Assembly (NCBI GenBank): GCA_021202985.1
Contig: JAJQCA010000010.1
Coordinates: 1 to 32,632 of the forward strand
From: Alistipes sp.
GTDB lineage: Bacteria > Bacteroidota > Bacteroidia > Bacteroidales > Rikenellaceae
Length of the DNA: 32,632 nt
Direction of reading: 5' to 3'
The position numbers were made by a program, and so were the translations under genes. Shown here one piece after another: positions 17,445 to 26,597 of this stretch; positions within the stretch are counted from its first letter, which is position 1, and each line of letters opens with the position of its first letter. Under the pieces are notes generated by a model that made no database searches, was not told the origin of the DNA, and worked only from the letters and a program-made list of their open reading frames with translations.

Positions 17445-18971
17445 ATGAAAAGATTAATAATACTGTTCTTTATCGCGGCCTATGCCACGTCGTGTGCCGA
17501 CATAATAGACATATATCCCGTCGAGAACATGGCCTCGGAACAATTCTATAAAAGTGAAGAGGAAGTTAACCAGGCCCTTACCGGTATCTACTCCCGCATG
17601 GGACGTAACGGTACCAACGACGACCTACCGACCATCCTTTATCTGATGCTCTCCGAAAGCCGTTCCGATAACTGGTTTATGGCAACCGTTCCCAACGCAC
17701 AGCGCGACCAGGCGGATATCCGCCGTTTCCAGGTGCAGACCAATAACAGTTGGGTAAGTGCCGGTTTCAATCGGTTGTACTCCATTATTGCCGACGCCAA
17801 CCTGCTGCTCTCGGCTACTGAGGAGAATGAATATAAGACCCAGAGGGCGGAAGCACTGTTCCTGCGCGCGTACGCCTATTTCGAATTGGTGCGCACATGG
17901 GGCGACGTTCCGTTGGTATTGGTACCTCTGACCCGTCCGGAGGCTCTTCCTTACGGCCGTACACCGAAGGCCGAAGTTTACGGTCAAATAATCGAAGACC
18001 TCGAATTCGCTATGGCTAACCTCGACGATATGCCAACCGGCAGTCGTGCGGGACACGCCGGGGCATGGGCTGCCCGTACAATGCTGGCTTATGTCTATTG
18101 TACGATGGCCGGCTATCCCCTGAACGACAGCGGGGCTTACCAGAAAGCGGTGGATGCCCTCTCGCCGATAATCAATAACCTGTCGGGCCGCTTCGCTCCC
18201 AACTATGCCGATATTTTCGATATAGACCAGGAGGATACCTGGGACATTTTTTCCGTGCAGTTCAAATCGGGCAACACCGGACTGGGTTCTTCACTCCCGG
18301 GTTACGAAGTGGGTGGTGGTTCCGCAACCGCGACCATGTTCCCCGAGTGGGTATATTCCGGCTACACGGTGCAGGGTCAGGACTTCCGCGTGGACAACGG
18401 TCTTGTGGACGATATGCTCGCAGAAAATGACGAACGTGCAATGTTCCCGATACTTACTGAAGGATATTATTCGCTGGATGACGATAAAAACCCGACGATA
18501 TGGGTCGATAAACCCTATCTGCTTATCAAATACCTCGTTCGCGATAATACCAATAACGTTATCAAATCCTGGAACGACTATCCGCTTAACTGCCCGATCC
18601 TCCGCGTGTCGGATGCCTACCTGCTCTATGCCGAAGCGCTTATCGGGGTTGGCCGTGCGTCGGAGGCTTTGCCGTGGATTAACCTCGTGCGCACCCGTGC
18701 GGGTATCCTGCCCTTGACGGGCACACCCACCATCGACGACGTTATGGACGAACGCCGCAAGGAATATATCGGCGAAGGTAAACGCTATTTCGACCTTGTA
18801 AGGCAGGGCGAAACCGTATTCCTCAATTCGCTCAAGAAGTTCCTCGACGATAACAACCAGGTAAGTACCGAGTACGGTGCGAGCTACCCGACCGCAAGGG
18901 ACCTGCTCCTTCCGATACCTTACTCGACAATTTCCATACATACTGATTGGGACCAGAATACTGGTTACTAA
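17445..18971 (+). CDS. susD: SusD-family glycan-binding lipoprotein
   Basis: A 508-residue surface lipoprotein (lipobox YATSC, Cys17) that follows susC after 15 bp. SusD proteins cap the SusC barrel and bind glycan through an all-helical TPR-like fold. Typical features are IYPVENMASEQFYKSEEEVNQALTG-like text near residues 25-50, RAEALFLRAYAYFELVRTWGDVPL (142-165, cited in part) and the C-terminal ERRKEYIGEGKRYFDLVRQG followed by a PIPYSTISIHTDWDQNTGY-type end. Glycan specificity cannot be read from sequence. The operon ends at the terminator at 18995. Confidence 0.95.
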   Translation: MKRLIILFFIAAYATSCADIIDIYPVENMASEQFYKSEEEVNQALTGIYSRMGRNGTNDDLPTILYLMLSESRSDNWFMATVPNAQRDQADIRRFQVQTNNSWVSAGFNRLYSIIADANLLLSATEENEYKTQRAEALFLRAYAYFELVRTWGDVPLVLVPLTRPEALPYGRTPKAEVYGQIIEDLEFAMANLDDMPTGSRAGHAGAWAARTMLAYVYCTMAGYPLNDSGAYQKAVDALSPIINNLSGRFAPNYADIFDIDQEDTWDIFSVQFKSGNTGLGSSLPGYEVGGGSATATMFPEWVYSGYTVQGQDFRVDNGLVDDMLAENDERAMFPILTEGYYSLDDDKNPTIWVDKPYLLIKYLVRDNTNNVIKSWNDYPLNCPILRVSDAYLLYAEALIGVGRASEALPWINLVRTRAGILPLTGTPTIDDVMDERRKEYIGEGKRYFDLVRQGETVFLNSLKKFLDDNNQVSTEYGASYPTARDLLLPIPYSTISIHTDWDQNTGY

Positions 18972-18994
18972 TATTTCTTTGGTTAGATGAGGGG

Positions 18995-19029
18995 GACCCG
19001 CGCCGTGACGGCGCGGGTTCTCTTTTTTT
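18995..19029 (+). terminator. Intrinsic terminator after susCD
   Basis: A GC-rich 10-bp stem, ACCCGCGCCG (18996-19005) with CGGCGCGGGT (19009-19018), a TGA loop, then TCTCTTTTTTT. Confidence 0.9.
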
Positions 19030-19090
19030 GCCCCGGGTGGATAGCTAACAATCGGGTGTTTATTTCCGGTCGTGGATTCAGTAGACAGGA

Positions 19091-19115
19091 CAAAATGCCC
19101 GGGTTGTTGTCCCGG
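19091..19115 (-). terminator. Possible terminator of the hybrid regulator
   Basis: On the minus strand a 5-bp stem CCGGG/CCCGG (19099-19115) with a 7-nt loop is followed by GCATTTTGTCC. It is short and lies about 135 nt beyond the stop codon, so the call is weak. Confidence 0.25.
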
Positions 19116-19249
19116 AGCTGGGGTCCCTATTTAGCTGTAAGGTGTCTTTACAGGGGGGCGGCAGCAATAATCGCTATATACGCGCGTGCATCTGCCGCGC
19201 CGTTGGCCTCCCTTGACGACCCCGTGAATCACAGCCAATGGAAAGCACT

Positions 19250-21136
19250 TTATTTCCCCAGCAAATCGTTCCGGTACTGTGTCGGGGTTCGGCCGAAGCT
19301 GGCCTTGAAGCATTTGCTGAAATAGAGCGGGTCGTCGAATCCCACGCGGTAGGCCACCTCGGAAACATTGAGTTCCGGGTCGGAAAACATTCCGGCCGCC
19401 TTTTTGAGCCGGACGGTCCGCAGGTATTCGTTCGGGGTCTGCCCGGTAACCCCTTTTACTTTCTGGTAGAACGCGTTGCGGCTCATGCCCATACCTTTCA
19501 TCAGTTCGTCCACCGTGAGGTCGTGCTTGCGCAGGTTGGCCTCGATAAGTTCATGGAGTTTGTTGAAGAAAGCCTTGTCGCGGTCCGATTCGGTGGACAG
19601 CCGGGCGCCGGGTTCGTGGGAGAACTTTTGCTGAAGGTGTTCGCGCTGTTCTATAAACTTAACGATACGGGTATACAGTAGCTTTATGCTGAACGGCTTG
19701 GCTATATAGGCGTCCGCTCCGGCCTGGGCGCCTATTAACTGGTACTCGTCCGAGACGTGGCCCGTAAGCAGTATCACGGGCATATGGCTCGTTGCGAAGT
19801 CCGATTTGAGTTTCGCCGCCACTTCGAACCCGCTCAACCCGGGCATCATCACATCGCATATAACCAGGTCGGGCTGCCCGGCAGAAGCCGCCTCCAGCCC
19901 TGCGGTGCCGTTGTCGGCGTCGAGCACCGTAAAGTATTTACCTAACTGGTCGCACACCATTTCACGGATTTCCACCTCGTCCTCGATTATGAGTATCTTG
20001 TACTCTTTGAGAGGTTTCAGCAGGGCGTGGGTCGGCTCTGCCCCGGTTTCGGCCGCCTTGTCCTTTAGTATTGCCATCCCGGGAGCGGCTATCTCGGATA
20101 TCCACTCCTTGTCGTAACTGTCGTCCGACATCGGCAGGTAGACCGACAGGCTGGCTCCCCCGAGTTCCGACCGGCAGTCGTACTCGTGGTATCCGCAGTG
20201 TGACAGGGCCACTTCCGAAATCACCGGCAGGCTCAGCCCGGCGATGGAGGCGCCTCCGCCGGCCTGCGGACCGGCATCGCTTCCTTGCCCCTTACTTCCG
20301 CTGTCGGAAATGTTGAGCATGAACGTGTTCTCCTCCTCCGAGAAGTTGAGCTGCATCCTTACCGCTCCTCCGTCGGGCACGCCGTCGAACGAGTGGGCGA
20401 GCAGGTTGTAGGCTATTTTGTCCATCTTCTTCCGGTCGAGCAGAATTTCCCGCTGTTCGCGGTTCGTCACGAAACCGTAGTCTATATCCCGGTCGTGCGC
20501 TATGTCGCGGAAATTGTCGTATATACCCCGGAAGAACGCCACGGCCTCGGTATACTGGAGGTTCAGCTCGTTGTCCGGCTCGCCGCCGTGGCTGAGTTGC
20601 TGCAACTGCTCGGCAAGCCCCATAAGCCGCCGGGAACCGGCCGAGAGCGTCTCCAGCAGTTTATCCGTGTCCGCGTCGTGCCGCCCGTGCATGGAAAGGC
20701 TCTCGATAGCCCCGCGGACCATCGTAAGAGGTGTTTTGAACTCATGAGAAAGGTTGTGGAACGTATGGAGTTTCTGATCCGACTTGCGACGCTCGCTTTG
20801 CAGGGCGCGGCGAAGAAGCCTTATCCTTCGGCCCGCCTTCCAGGCCACAAACACAAGCAGGCAAATCAGCAGCGCGATTACAGCCGGATATACGGCACCG
20901 GTGCCGATGGCGGGAAGTATCGTCAGCCGGTGCGGTAAGGTCATGGCCGCAAGCAGTCCGGCGCCGTTGCGGACGGGCCTTCCTGCGATGTTGCGGCCTC
21001 CGGGCGTAACCTTCCCGCACGATCGGGGATCGTCCGTTCCGCGTCCGGATATTTTCCGTGGCGGAGCCGCGGATTTATCCGCGCCCGTAAATGCAGTAAA
21101 AGTTGTATCGGGGAGTAAGGGTATAATTATACGCAT
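19250..21136 (-). CDS. Short hybrid histidine kinase/AraC regulator lacking the sensor
   Basis: This 628-residue protein keeps only the C-terminal half of a hybrid two-component system regulator. There is one membrane helix (about 78-99), a HisKA domain (FHNLSHEFKTPLTMVRG, phospho-acceptor His131), an ATPase-like domain (about 235-335), a receiver domain (KILIIEDE, phospho-acceptor Asp428 in CDVMMPG, Lys480) and an AraC DNA-binding domain (about 525-628, SRNAFYQKVKGVTGQTPNEYL). Regular members have 1300-1400 residues with two periplasmic propellers and a Y_Y_Y domain, all absent here. The ATPase N-box reads NLLAHSF, with His248 at the usual magnesium-binding Asn, and the G2 box is irregular. 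Start choice is uncertain: residues 1-64 are Pro/Arg-rich, and ATG at 20944 (Met65, just before the helix) is the alternative. It is convergent with susCD, the likely target. Confidence 0.88.
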   Translation of the reverse strand: MRIIIPLLPDTTFTAFTGADKSAAPPRKISGRGTDDPRSCGKVTPGGRNIAGRPVRNGAGLLAAMTLPHRLTILPAIGTGAVYPAVIALLICLLVFVAWKAGRRIRLLRRALQSERRKSDQKLHTFHNLSHEFKTPLTMVRGAIESLSMHGRHDADTDKLLETLSAGSRRLMGLAEQLQQLSHGGEPDNELNLQYTEAVAFFRGIYDNFRDIAHDRDIDYGFVTNREQREILLDRKKMDKIAYNLLAHSFDGVPDGGAVRMQLNFSEEENTFMLNISDSGSKGQGSDAGPQAGGGASIAGLSLPVISEVALSHCGYHEYDCRSELGGASLSVYLPMSDDSYDKEWISEIAAPGMAILKDKAAETGAEPTHALLKPLKEYKILIIEDEVEIREMVCDQLGKYFTVLDADNGTAGLEAASAGQPDLVICDVMMPGLSGFEVAAKLKSDFATSHMPVILLTGHVSDEYQLIGAQAGADAYIAKPFSIKLLYTRIVKFIEQREHLQQKFSHEPGARLSTESDRDKAFFNKLHELIEANLRKHDLTVDELMKGMGMSRNAFYQKVKGVTGQTPNEYLRTVRLKKAAGMFSDPELNVSEVAYRVGFDDPLYFSKCFKASFGRTPTQYRNDLLGK

Positions 21137-21227
21137 AGTATCCGTCTCGGCATAATTCGACAGGGCCTATGTGACAACCTGTGCCTGGTTATTAAAAAGT
21201 TTGGGATAGATTATTAAGGTTGCCTTA

Positions 21228-21235
21228 CAAAGTTA
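21228..21235 (-). promoter_or_regulatory. -7 element of the hybrid regulator gene
   Basis: CAAAGTTA on the plus strand reads TAACTTTG on the minus strand, a full TAnnTTTG match. The -33 position (21254-21258, CGAAA) is a near match only. Transcription would start near 21224, 88 nt before the longest start codon at 21136. Confidence 0.4.
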
Positions 21236-21399
21236 ATAGTTTTTCGCGTTTACCGAAACCCTATTTGTCATTTACGGGAGTAATCGGGGGCGTATTCTGT
21301 GGCTTAGGCGTTGGCATTGTTCAAACTTTAGCTGCGGCGGCCCTGCTTCCGGAGAAAGAAATAATCCATATATTTATAATCGATTTAAAATTTGAGTAT

Positions 21400-22119
21400 A
21401 TGGCCGTTCTGGAAGTGTGTGCCGAATCGGTCGGTTCGGCCCTTACCGCGTGGAGGTGCGGTGCCGCGAGGATAGAGTTCTGCGACAATATGCACGAGGG
21501 AGGCACCACACCCTCGGCCGGTAATATCGCCGTGCTGCGCGATGAGGTGCGGTGCGAACTGTTCCCGATTATACGCCCTCGGGGCGGCGATTTCGTCTAC
21601 ACCGACCGGGAGTTCGCGGCGATGCTCGAAGACGTGAGGTTTTGCGGCAGCGCGGGCTGTGACGGTGTGGTGGCCGGTGTACTCACGCCTGATGGCGACG
21701 TCGATACCGCGCGGTGCCGGGAGCTGGCCGGGTTGGCCGCGTCGCTGGGGATGAAGGCCGCGTTCCACCGGGCGTTCGACGTGTGCCGCGACCGGGAGAG
21801 GGCGTTGGAAGATATGATCGGCGCCGGGTTTATCCGCATCCTTACTTCCGGCGGTGCCGGGTCCGCGCCGGAGGGCGTTCCCGAACTGCGGCGGCTGGTG
21901 CGGCTGGCCGCGGGACGGATAACCATTATGCCCGGCAGCGGTGTGACGCCGGAAAATGCCGCGGCCATACTGCGTGAAACCGGATGCCGCGAGATACACG
22001 GCACCTTCCGGAGCCGGTTCGACAGCCCGGCGCCCCGGCCCGCATGGGCGGATTTCTCGCGCTGGCAGGCCGACCCGGAGAAAATCAGGAAGGTTTACGA
22101 AAACATAAAAGATATATAG
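21400..22119 (+). CDS. cutC: CutC family protein
   Basis: A 239-residue cytoplasmic TIM-barrel protein. CutC was named for copper homeostasis in E. coli, although the biochemical role in most bacteria is unproven. Characteristic stretches are LEVCAESVGSALTAWRCGAARIEFC (cited in part), GGTTPSAG, PIIRPRGGDFVYTDRE, GVLTPDGDVD, AFHRAFDVCRD, RILTSGG and IMPGSGVTPENA. The ATG at 21400 gives the normal family length; the frame is open to 21220 but the extra 60 residues match nothing. It is followed after two bases by the transglutaminase-like gene, so the two are cotranscribed. A poor -7 candidate, TATATTTA, is at 21369-21376. Confidence 0.92.
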   Translation: MAVLEVCAESVGSALTAWRCGAARIEFCDNMHEGGTTPSAGNIAVLRDEVRCELFPIIRPRGGDFVYTDREFAAMLEDVRFCGSAGCDGVVAGVLTPDGDVDTARCRELAGLAASLGMKAAFHRAFDVCRDRERALEDMIGAGFIRILTSGGAGSAPEGVPELRRLVRLAAGRITIMPGSGVTPENAAAILRETGCREIHGTFRSRFDSPAPRPAWADFSRWQADPEKIRKVYENIKDI

Positions 22120-22121
22120 CC

Positions 22122-24836
22122 ATGGTGAAATACGGTATACGTTACGGGCTGGCCCTGTTATTCGCGCTCCTTTCGGCTGTCGGCGGCCCGGCGCCGGCCG
22201 GTGCGCAGCCGCTTATCGGCGACGAGGCGCTTCGGGAGAGAATAGAATCGGACTACATACGCCGGATGGACGGGGTGTCGTCCAACCGGAAGGCGCAATT
22301 CCACAGTTTGCTGGCCACGGACCCTCTCACGCAGGACGAACTGGACGGATGCCGGTTCCTGCTTGCCTACTGCCCGCTGTGCGATATCGCGGACTGCTAC
22401 GACACCGGCTATTTCCTGCGGCAGGTGCGCGGTGCCCTCAGGGCGCGCGACCACTTTTCGTGGGGTCGGACCGTGCCGGAAGAGATATTTCTCCACTTCG
22501 TCCTTCCGCACAGGGTCAATAACGAGAACCTCGACGAGTCGCGCGACGTTTTTTTCGAAGAGCTGCGAGAACGCATCGAAGGTATGTCGATGTACGACGC
22601 GGCCCTCGAGGTGAACCACTGGTGTCACGAAAAAGTGGAATACCGGGCCACCGACGCGCGTACCTCGGCGCCGCTGGCGCTGGTCAGGACATCATGGGGC
22701 CGCTGCGGCGAGGAGTCGGCTTTTACGGTAACCGCGCTGAGGGCCGTGGGTATACCCGCGCGGCAGGTCTACACGCCCCGCTGGGTCCATACTGACAGTA
22801 ACCATGCGTGGGTCGAGGTCTGGATTGACGGCCGTTGGTACTACATGGGCGCGTGCGAACCCGAGCCGGAACTCGACATGGCGTGGTTCACCACGCCGGC
22901 GACCCGGGCCATGATGATGCACACCACGGTGTTCGGTCCCTACGACGGTCCGGAGGAGATGAACGAACGGACGGAGTATTACACCACCATTAACCTGACG
23001 GCCGCGTACGCCCCGGCCCGCGAAATAAGCGTTACGGTACTCGACGGGGCGGGCCGCCCTGCCGCAGGTGCAAAGGTGAAGTTCAAGGTCTACAATTACG
23101 CGGAGTTCTACCCGCTCGCCATCCGTACCACGGACACGGACGGCACTGCCCGGGTGACGACCGGTTACGGCGACGTATTGGTATGGGCGTCGCACGGGGA
23201 CAGCTACGGGTATGTGAAAATCACCCCCGAAGCGGACAGCGCCTCTTTGCGGCTCGACCGGAAAGCCGGGACAGAATACGTCGAGGATATCGTAATGAAC
23301 GTGCCGCAGGCGCAACCGTTCACCGGTGCGCCGTCGGACAAGGTGGCCGAAAACCGGCGACGCCTCGCCGCGGAGGACTCCATCCGTAACTCTTATATGC
23401 GAACTTTCACCGGATGGCGCGGCCGCACGGGCGCATTGGCCGTTAAAACGGGCGTGGAGGAGAAGCGCATAGCCGACTTGTTGGATAAGTCTCAGGGTAA
23501 CTGGCAGGATATTCTTAACTTCATGGAGTCGCACGCCGGTAATCCATACGCGGTGCCGCTCCTGGAAACGCTGACCGATAAAGACCTGCGGGATACCCCC
23601 GCCGACTATCTGGACAGCTATCTGAATCCTGTGGTTTTGCCGGCATACGAAGTTCCGGAAGAGTTGTACGTACCTAAAATATTGTCCCCGAGGATAGACA
23701 TAGAGCTGATAATGCCCTGGCGCTCCCTTTTCGGCGCGAGAACGGGCTGGCTCCCTGTGGAAACCACCTACGGCCCGGCCGTCAGGTCGAGGGTGAGCGA
23801 TCCGCTCGTTATCGTAGATGAAGTAAAGGCACGGGTCCGTCCGTCACTTTTCGAGGGGCAGAACTACGTGGCCTGTATGATTACTCCCCGTGGAGTTTAC
23901 GAGACAGCAATGGCCGACCGCAGGTCGCGTAACGCCTTCTTCGTGGCCTACTGCCGGTCGGCCGGCATACCGGCCCATATCGACAGGGCTACGGGTAAGC
24001 CGCAGTTCTGGAAGGACGGGGCATGGCACGACGCCCTGCTGGACGACCTGGAGGCCGCGACCGCGCTCCCGGCTATGGGGAGCGTGACGTTCGGTTCGGC
24101 CGAATCGAACCCGGTGGAACCGGTCTACCGCTCGCACTACACCATAGCCCGGTTCGAGGAGGGCGATTTCGTAACGCTCGACCTTGCCGGTGAATTGGCG
24201 GACCGGCCCTACCCGGTCCGGGTCGAGGTGCCGGCCGGTTACTTCCGCTTTATGGCGGGAAGCCGGGCTAACGACGGCTCCGTGGCAGTCCATACCGAAT
24301 ATTTCAATCTCGGGGAGGGAGGGCTGGCCGAGATAGATGTGCGTCTTCCCGGTCTGACCGACAAGCTTTTTGTGGAGGGCATCCTCGACATGAACACCAT
24401 AATATTCCTGCCCGACGGCACGAAAACCACGCTGAAAGAGCAGTCGCACGACAAGGGTCTGGTGCTGTTGTTCGTCGATCCCGCCACCGAGCCTACCCGC
24501 CATATATTACAGGAGATGCCCGGGTTCTCGTCTGCGCTGGAAGAGTGGGGCGGCGGAGTGCTTTTCGTGGAGCCGGGCCTGCAGGCAGGCGCCACGTTCA
24601 ACCGTTCGATTTTCGGCCCGTTGCCTGCCCAGACCGTCTGGATGTGGGACAGCGACGGATCGCTTCTGGATGCCGCGACGGCCGCCCTGCGAATGAATTT
24701 CACGGACCAGTACCCGCTTGCGTTGTACCTGAACGGTTCCGGAGACATCCTGTTCTCCCACAAGGGTTACCGGCTCGGGTTGGTGGAGAGCATCTATAAA
24801 ACCATTACGACCGAACTGGGTACGATTTCGGAGTAG
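22122..24836 (+). CDS. Large secreted transglutaminase-like protein
   Basis: A 904-residue exported protein starting at ATG 22122, two bases after cutC, with a signal peptide (about 1-28, APAGA). A transglutaminase-core domain spans about 150-260 with SWGRCGEESAF (Cys195) and DSNHAWVEVW (His228); the third residue of the triad is probably Glu246 in GACEPEPELD instead of the usual Asp. A carboxypeptidase-regulatory or Ig-like domain follows (about 305-395, with ITVLDGAGRPAAG-type sequence). A second, degenerate transglutaminase-like unit at about 480-690 has RNAFFVAYCRSAGIPAHID. The C terminus (about 765-904, LVLLFVDPATEPTRHIL) resembles a thioredoxin fold without a CxxC. Such proteins probably process peptides or cross-links at the envelope; the substrate is unknown. 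Its link to cutC is only positional. Confidence 0.85.
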   Translation: MVKYGIRYGLALLFALLSAVGGPAPAGAQPLIGDEALRERIESDYIRRMDGVSSNRKAQFHSLLATDPLTQDELDGCRFLLAYCPLCDIADCYDTGYFLRQVRGALRARDHFSWGRTVPEEIFLHFVLPHRVNNENLDESRDVFFEELRERIEGMSMYDAALEVNHWCHEKVEYRATDARTSAPLALVRTSWGRCGEESAFTVTALRAVGIPARQVYTPRWVHTDSNHAWVEVWIDGRWYYMGACEPEPELDMAWFTTPATRAMMMHTTVFGPYDGPEEMNERTEYYTTINLTAAYAPAREISVTVLDGAGRPAAGAKVKFKVYNYAEFYPLAIRTTDTDGTARVTTGYGDVLVWASHGDSYGYVKITPEADSASLRLDRKAGTEYVEDIVMNVPQAQPFTGAPSDKVAENRRRLAAEDSIRNSYMRTFTGWRGRTGALAVKTGVEEKRIADLLDKSQGNWQDILNFMESHAGNPYAVPLLETLTDKDLRDTPADYLDSYLNPVVLPAYEVPEELYVPKILSPRIDIELIMPWRSLFGARTGWLPVETTYGPAVRSRVSDPLVIVDEVKARVRPSLFEGQNYVACMITPRGVYETAMADRRSRNAFFVAYCRSAGIPAHIDRATGKPQFWKDGAWHDALLDDLEAATALPAMGSVTFGSAESNPVEPVYRSHYTIARFEEGDFVTLDLAGELADRPYPVRVEVPAGYFRFMAGSRANDGSVAVHTEYFNLGEGGLAEIDVRLPGLTDKLFVEGILDMNTIIFLPDGTKTTLKEQSHDKGLVLLFVDPATEPTRHILQEMPGFSSALEEWGGGVLFVEPGLQAGATFNRSIFGPLPAQTVWMWDSDGSLLDAATAALRMNFTDQYPLALYLNGSGDILFSHKGYRLGLVESIYKTITTELGTISE

Positions 24837-25045
24837 TCCGGCCGGGCCTTACCCGTCGGATATTTACCGGGCCGGGCGATGTTTAAGTATATTAAATACT
24901 TTAGTGACCCAGGGTCGGTATCTCTGGCCAATGGTATCTCCTTGTGTTATCAGCCGTACTCTGTTTGGCTTAAAACGCCTATATATATTACAAAACCTCG
25001 ATAAAGGATTCGGATATTGTTCATCAACAGAACTGTGAGTTACCG

Positions 25046-26341
25046 TCATTCCGGAGCATATTCCAGTATTACCACCTTCTCCGGCCGGGTGTCGGCAGTC
25101 CCCTCGCCGTCCACCTGCACGACTTTTTGCACGAAAATATCGAGCACACCGTCCCTGCGCCACCGCTCGGTGTCGTATGTCGGTTCCCATGCCCCTACGG
25201 AATAGTCCGTAAGGTCGCGGACCTGCCACCGCCCGCCGTCCGGGTCGGTGCATTCGGCCAGCGACACCCTCCCTCCGCGCTCCTCATCCCGGAACAGCAT
25301 GTATAGTTTAGTGCCCGTCGTGTCGTCCGCGGCCATTATTTGCGGCCGGGAAATCGGTATGCTTTTCGTTCCCGTGCCCGAGAGGGTAAACGGCTCCGAG
25401 CGGAATCCGGTGTCTGCCGCTTTCCACCGGCCTTCCGACACGTAGACAATCCGGTACTGCGGCACCGGGCTGCCGGCATCCCTCCAGTAGGTGGCTATGT
25501 ACGGGTTACCGTGCTTGTCGGCTGTCATGGAGGTCTGGTTGATAAGTTCGCTTCCTTGCGGGACGAGGCAGGCGTATTCGGCTGTGGAGGCGGTTATGGG
25601 CAGGTCGTAGCGGGTGCCGTCCGAGCGTTCCCACGAGATTCCCCCGTCGCGCGAACGGGCGTAGCAGAGGTCGTGATTGCTCGCCACGTCGGGCGATTCG
25701 CGCCACACCCACGACAGGTGGAGCGTGCCGTGGCTGTCGGTGCAGGCCTGCCAGTAGGCGTTGCGCTCCCCCTGGCCGTCAATCAGCAGGTCGTGGAGCT
25801 GCGTCCATTCGCGCGTACGGGTGTCGTACCGGTTCATTACCAGGTTACCCTGCCCCGACCGGCCGTCGCGGTACATAAATATTAAGTGGCTGCCCATCCG
25901 GAAAAACTCGGGATAGGTAATGTTGTCTTCGTTACATCCCGTCATAGGCTCCCGGTCGCCGAGCCGGGGCGAAAACGGCGCCACCGACCGCGCGTAATTC
26001 AGCGGGTTGCCGTGGTGGTCCCAGCTCACGTGCAGGTAGCCCTCGGAGTCCGCCGCTATGCTTATGGAGTTATGCGCGTCCAGAACGTTTCCCGTGTACC
26101 GGGTCGGGTGGACGGTCCACACCGGCGAGCCGGCCTCACGGCAGGCGATTACCATCCGTCCCTCCGGGTCGTAATAGGCAGTGAACTGAGTGCCGTTCTC
26201 GTGGCTGTCCACGGAGTTTTTGCGGAACACGACCGTGTTGACAGAGTTTCCGGCCCAGCCGTCGCCGACGGGAAATTCGGCGGTCTGCGCGGTGGCCGCC
26301 GGGATATAAAAAAGCAAAACGAGCTGTAATATCCTGTTCAT
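25046..26341 (-). CDS. Secreted BNR-4 type beta-propeller, candidate lyase or rhamnosidase
   Basis: A 431-residue secreted protein (signal peptide about 1-18, cut near ATA). Repeated blades and the motifs VGDGWAGNSVNTVVFR (25-40), DAHNSIS (88-94, His90), HVSWDHHGNPL (104-114), MYRDGRSGQGN and NAYW place it in the BNR-4 seven-bladed propeller family. As I recall, that family includes PL24/PL25 ulvan lyases and the GH145/PL42 enzymes acting on rhamnose-glucuronic acid ends of plant gum and arabinogalactan. The conserved histidines support an active enzyme. It is monocistronic, with a TAnnTTTG element 16 bp before the start. Substrate unknown; a role in pectic or arabinogalactan side-chain removal is inference. 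Confidence 0.85.
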   Translation of the reverse strand: MNRILQLVLLFYIPAATAQTAEFPVGDGWAGNSVNTVVFRKNSVDSHENGTQFTAYYDPEGRMVIACREAGSPVWTVHPTRYTGNVLDAHNSISIAADSEGYLHVSWDHHGNPLNYARSVAPFSPRLGDREPMTGCNEDNITYPEFFRMGSHLIFMYRDGRSGQGNLVMNRYDTRTREWTQLHDLLIDGQGERNAYWQACTDSHGTLHLSWVWRESPDVASNHDLCYARSRDGGISWERSDGTRYDLPITASTAEYACLVPQGSELINQTSMTADKHGNPYIATYWRDAGSPVPQYRIVYVSEGRWKAADTGFRSEPFTLSGTGTKSIPISRPQIMAADDTTGTKLYMLFRDEERGGRVSLAECTDPDGGRWQVRDLTDYSVGAWEPTYDTERWRRDGVLDIFVQKVVQVDGEGTADTRPEKVVILEYAPE

Positions 26342-26356
26342 CGTATCCGTTTTTTA

Positions 26357-26364
26357 CAAAAATA
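26357..26364 (-). promoter_or_regulatory. -7 element of the BNR gene
   Basis: CAAAAATA on the plus strand reads TATTTTTG on the minus strand, matching TAnnTTTG. Transcription would begin about 12 nt before the start codon. No clear TTG is seen at -33. Confidence 0.45.
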
Positions 26365-26419
26365 ACCATTCCCCGTTAAAACCGTCCCCGGCTCCACGAT
26401 AACGGTACCGGGACGCAAA

Positions 26420-26446
26420 ACGGGGAGGAACAACGTTCCTCCCCGT
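26420..26446 (-). terminator. Terminator of the YfbK-like gene
   Basis: A perfect 12-bp stem, ACGGGGAGGAAC/GTTCCTCCCCGT with an AAC loop. On the minus strand it is followed by TTTTGCG. It lies about 150 nt after the YfbK-like stop codon and upstream of the BNR promoter, insulating the two genes. Confidence 0.75.
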
Positions 26447-26597
26447 CCGGCTGGCTAATCTCGTTCGGCAGGTTCGGGGGAACAGGCTAAGGACCCCCGA
26501 CATCCCCGGGGGGAATCAGGTGGGGTGTCTGCCGACACCGGGATTAGCGGAAAACTCTATTATCACGTATTTTAATATCCGGTAGTTAAATCAATGC

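Noticed and set aside
21220-21399. 60-codon N-terminal extension of CutC
   Set aside because: The ATG at 21400 gives the normal family length and starts exactly at the conserved LEVC strand.
24837-25045. Terminator between the transglutaminase-like and BNR genes
   Set aside because: Only short AT-rich inverted repeats such as AAGTAT/ATACTT are present, without a stable stem and T-run.
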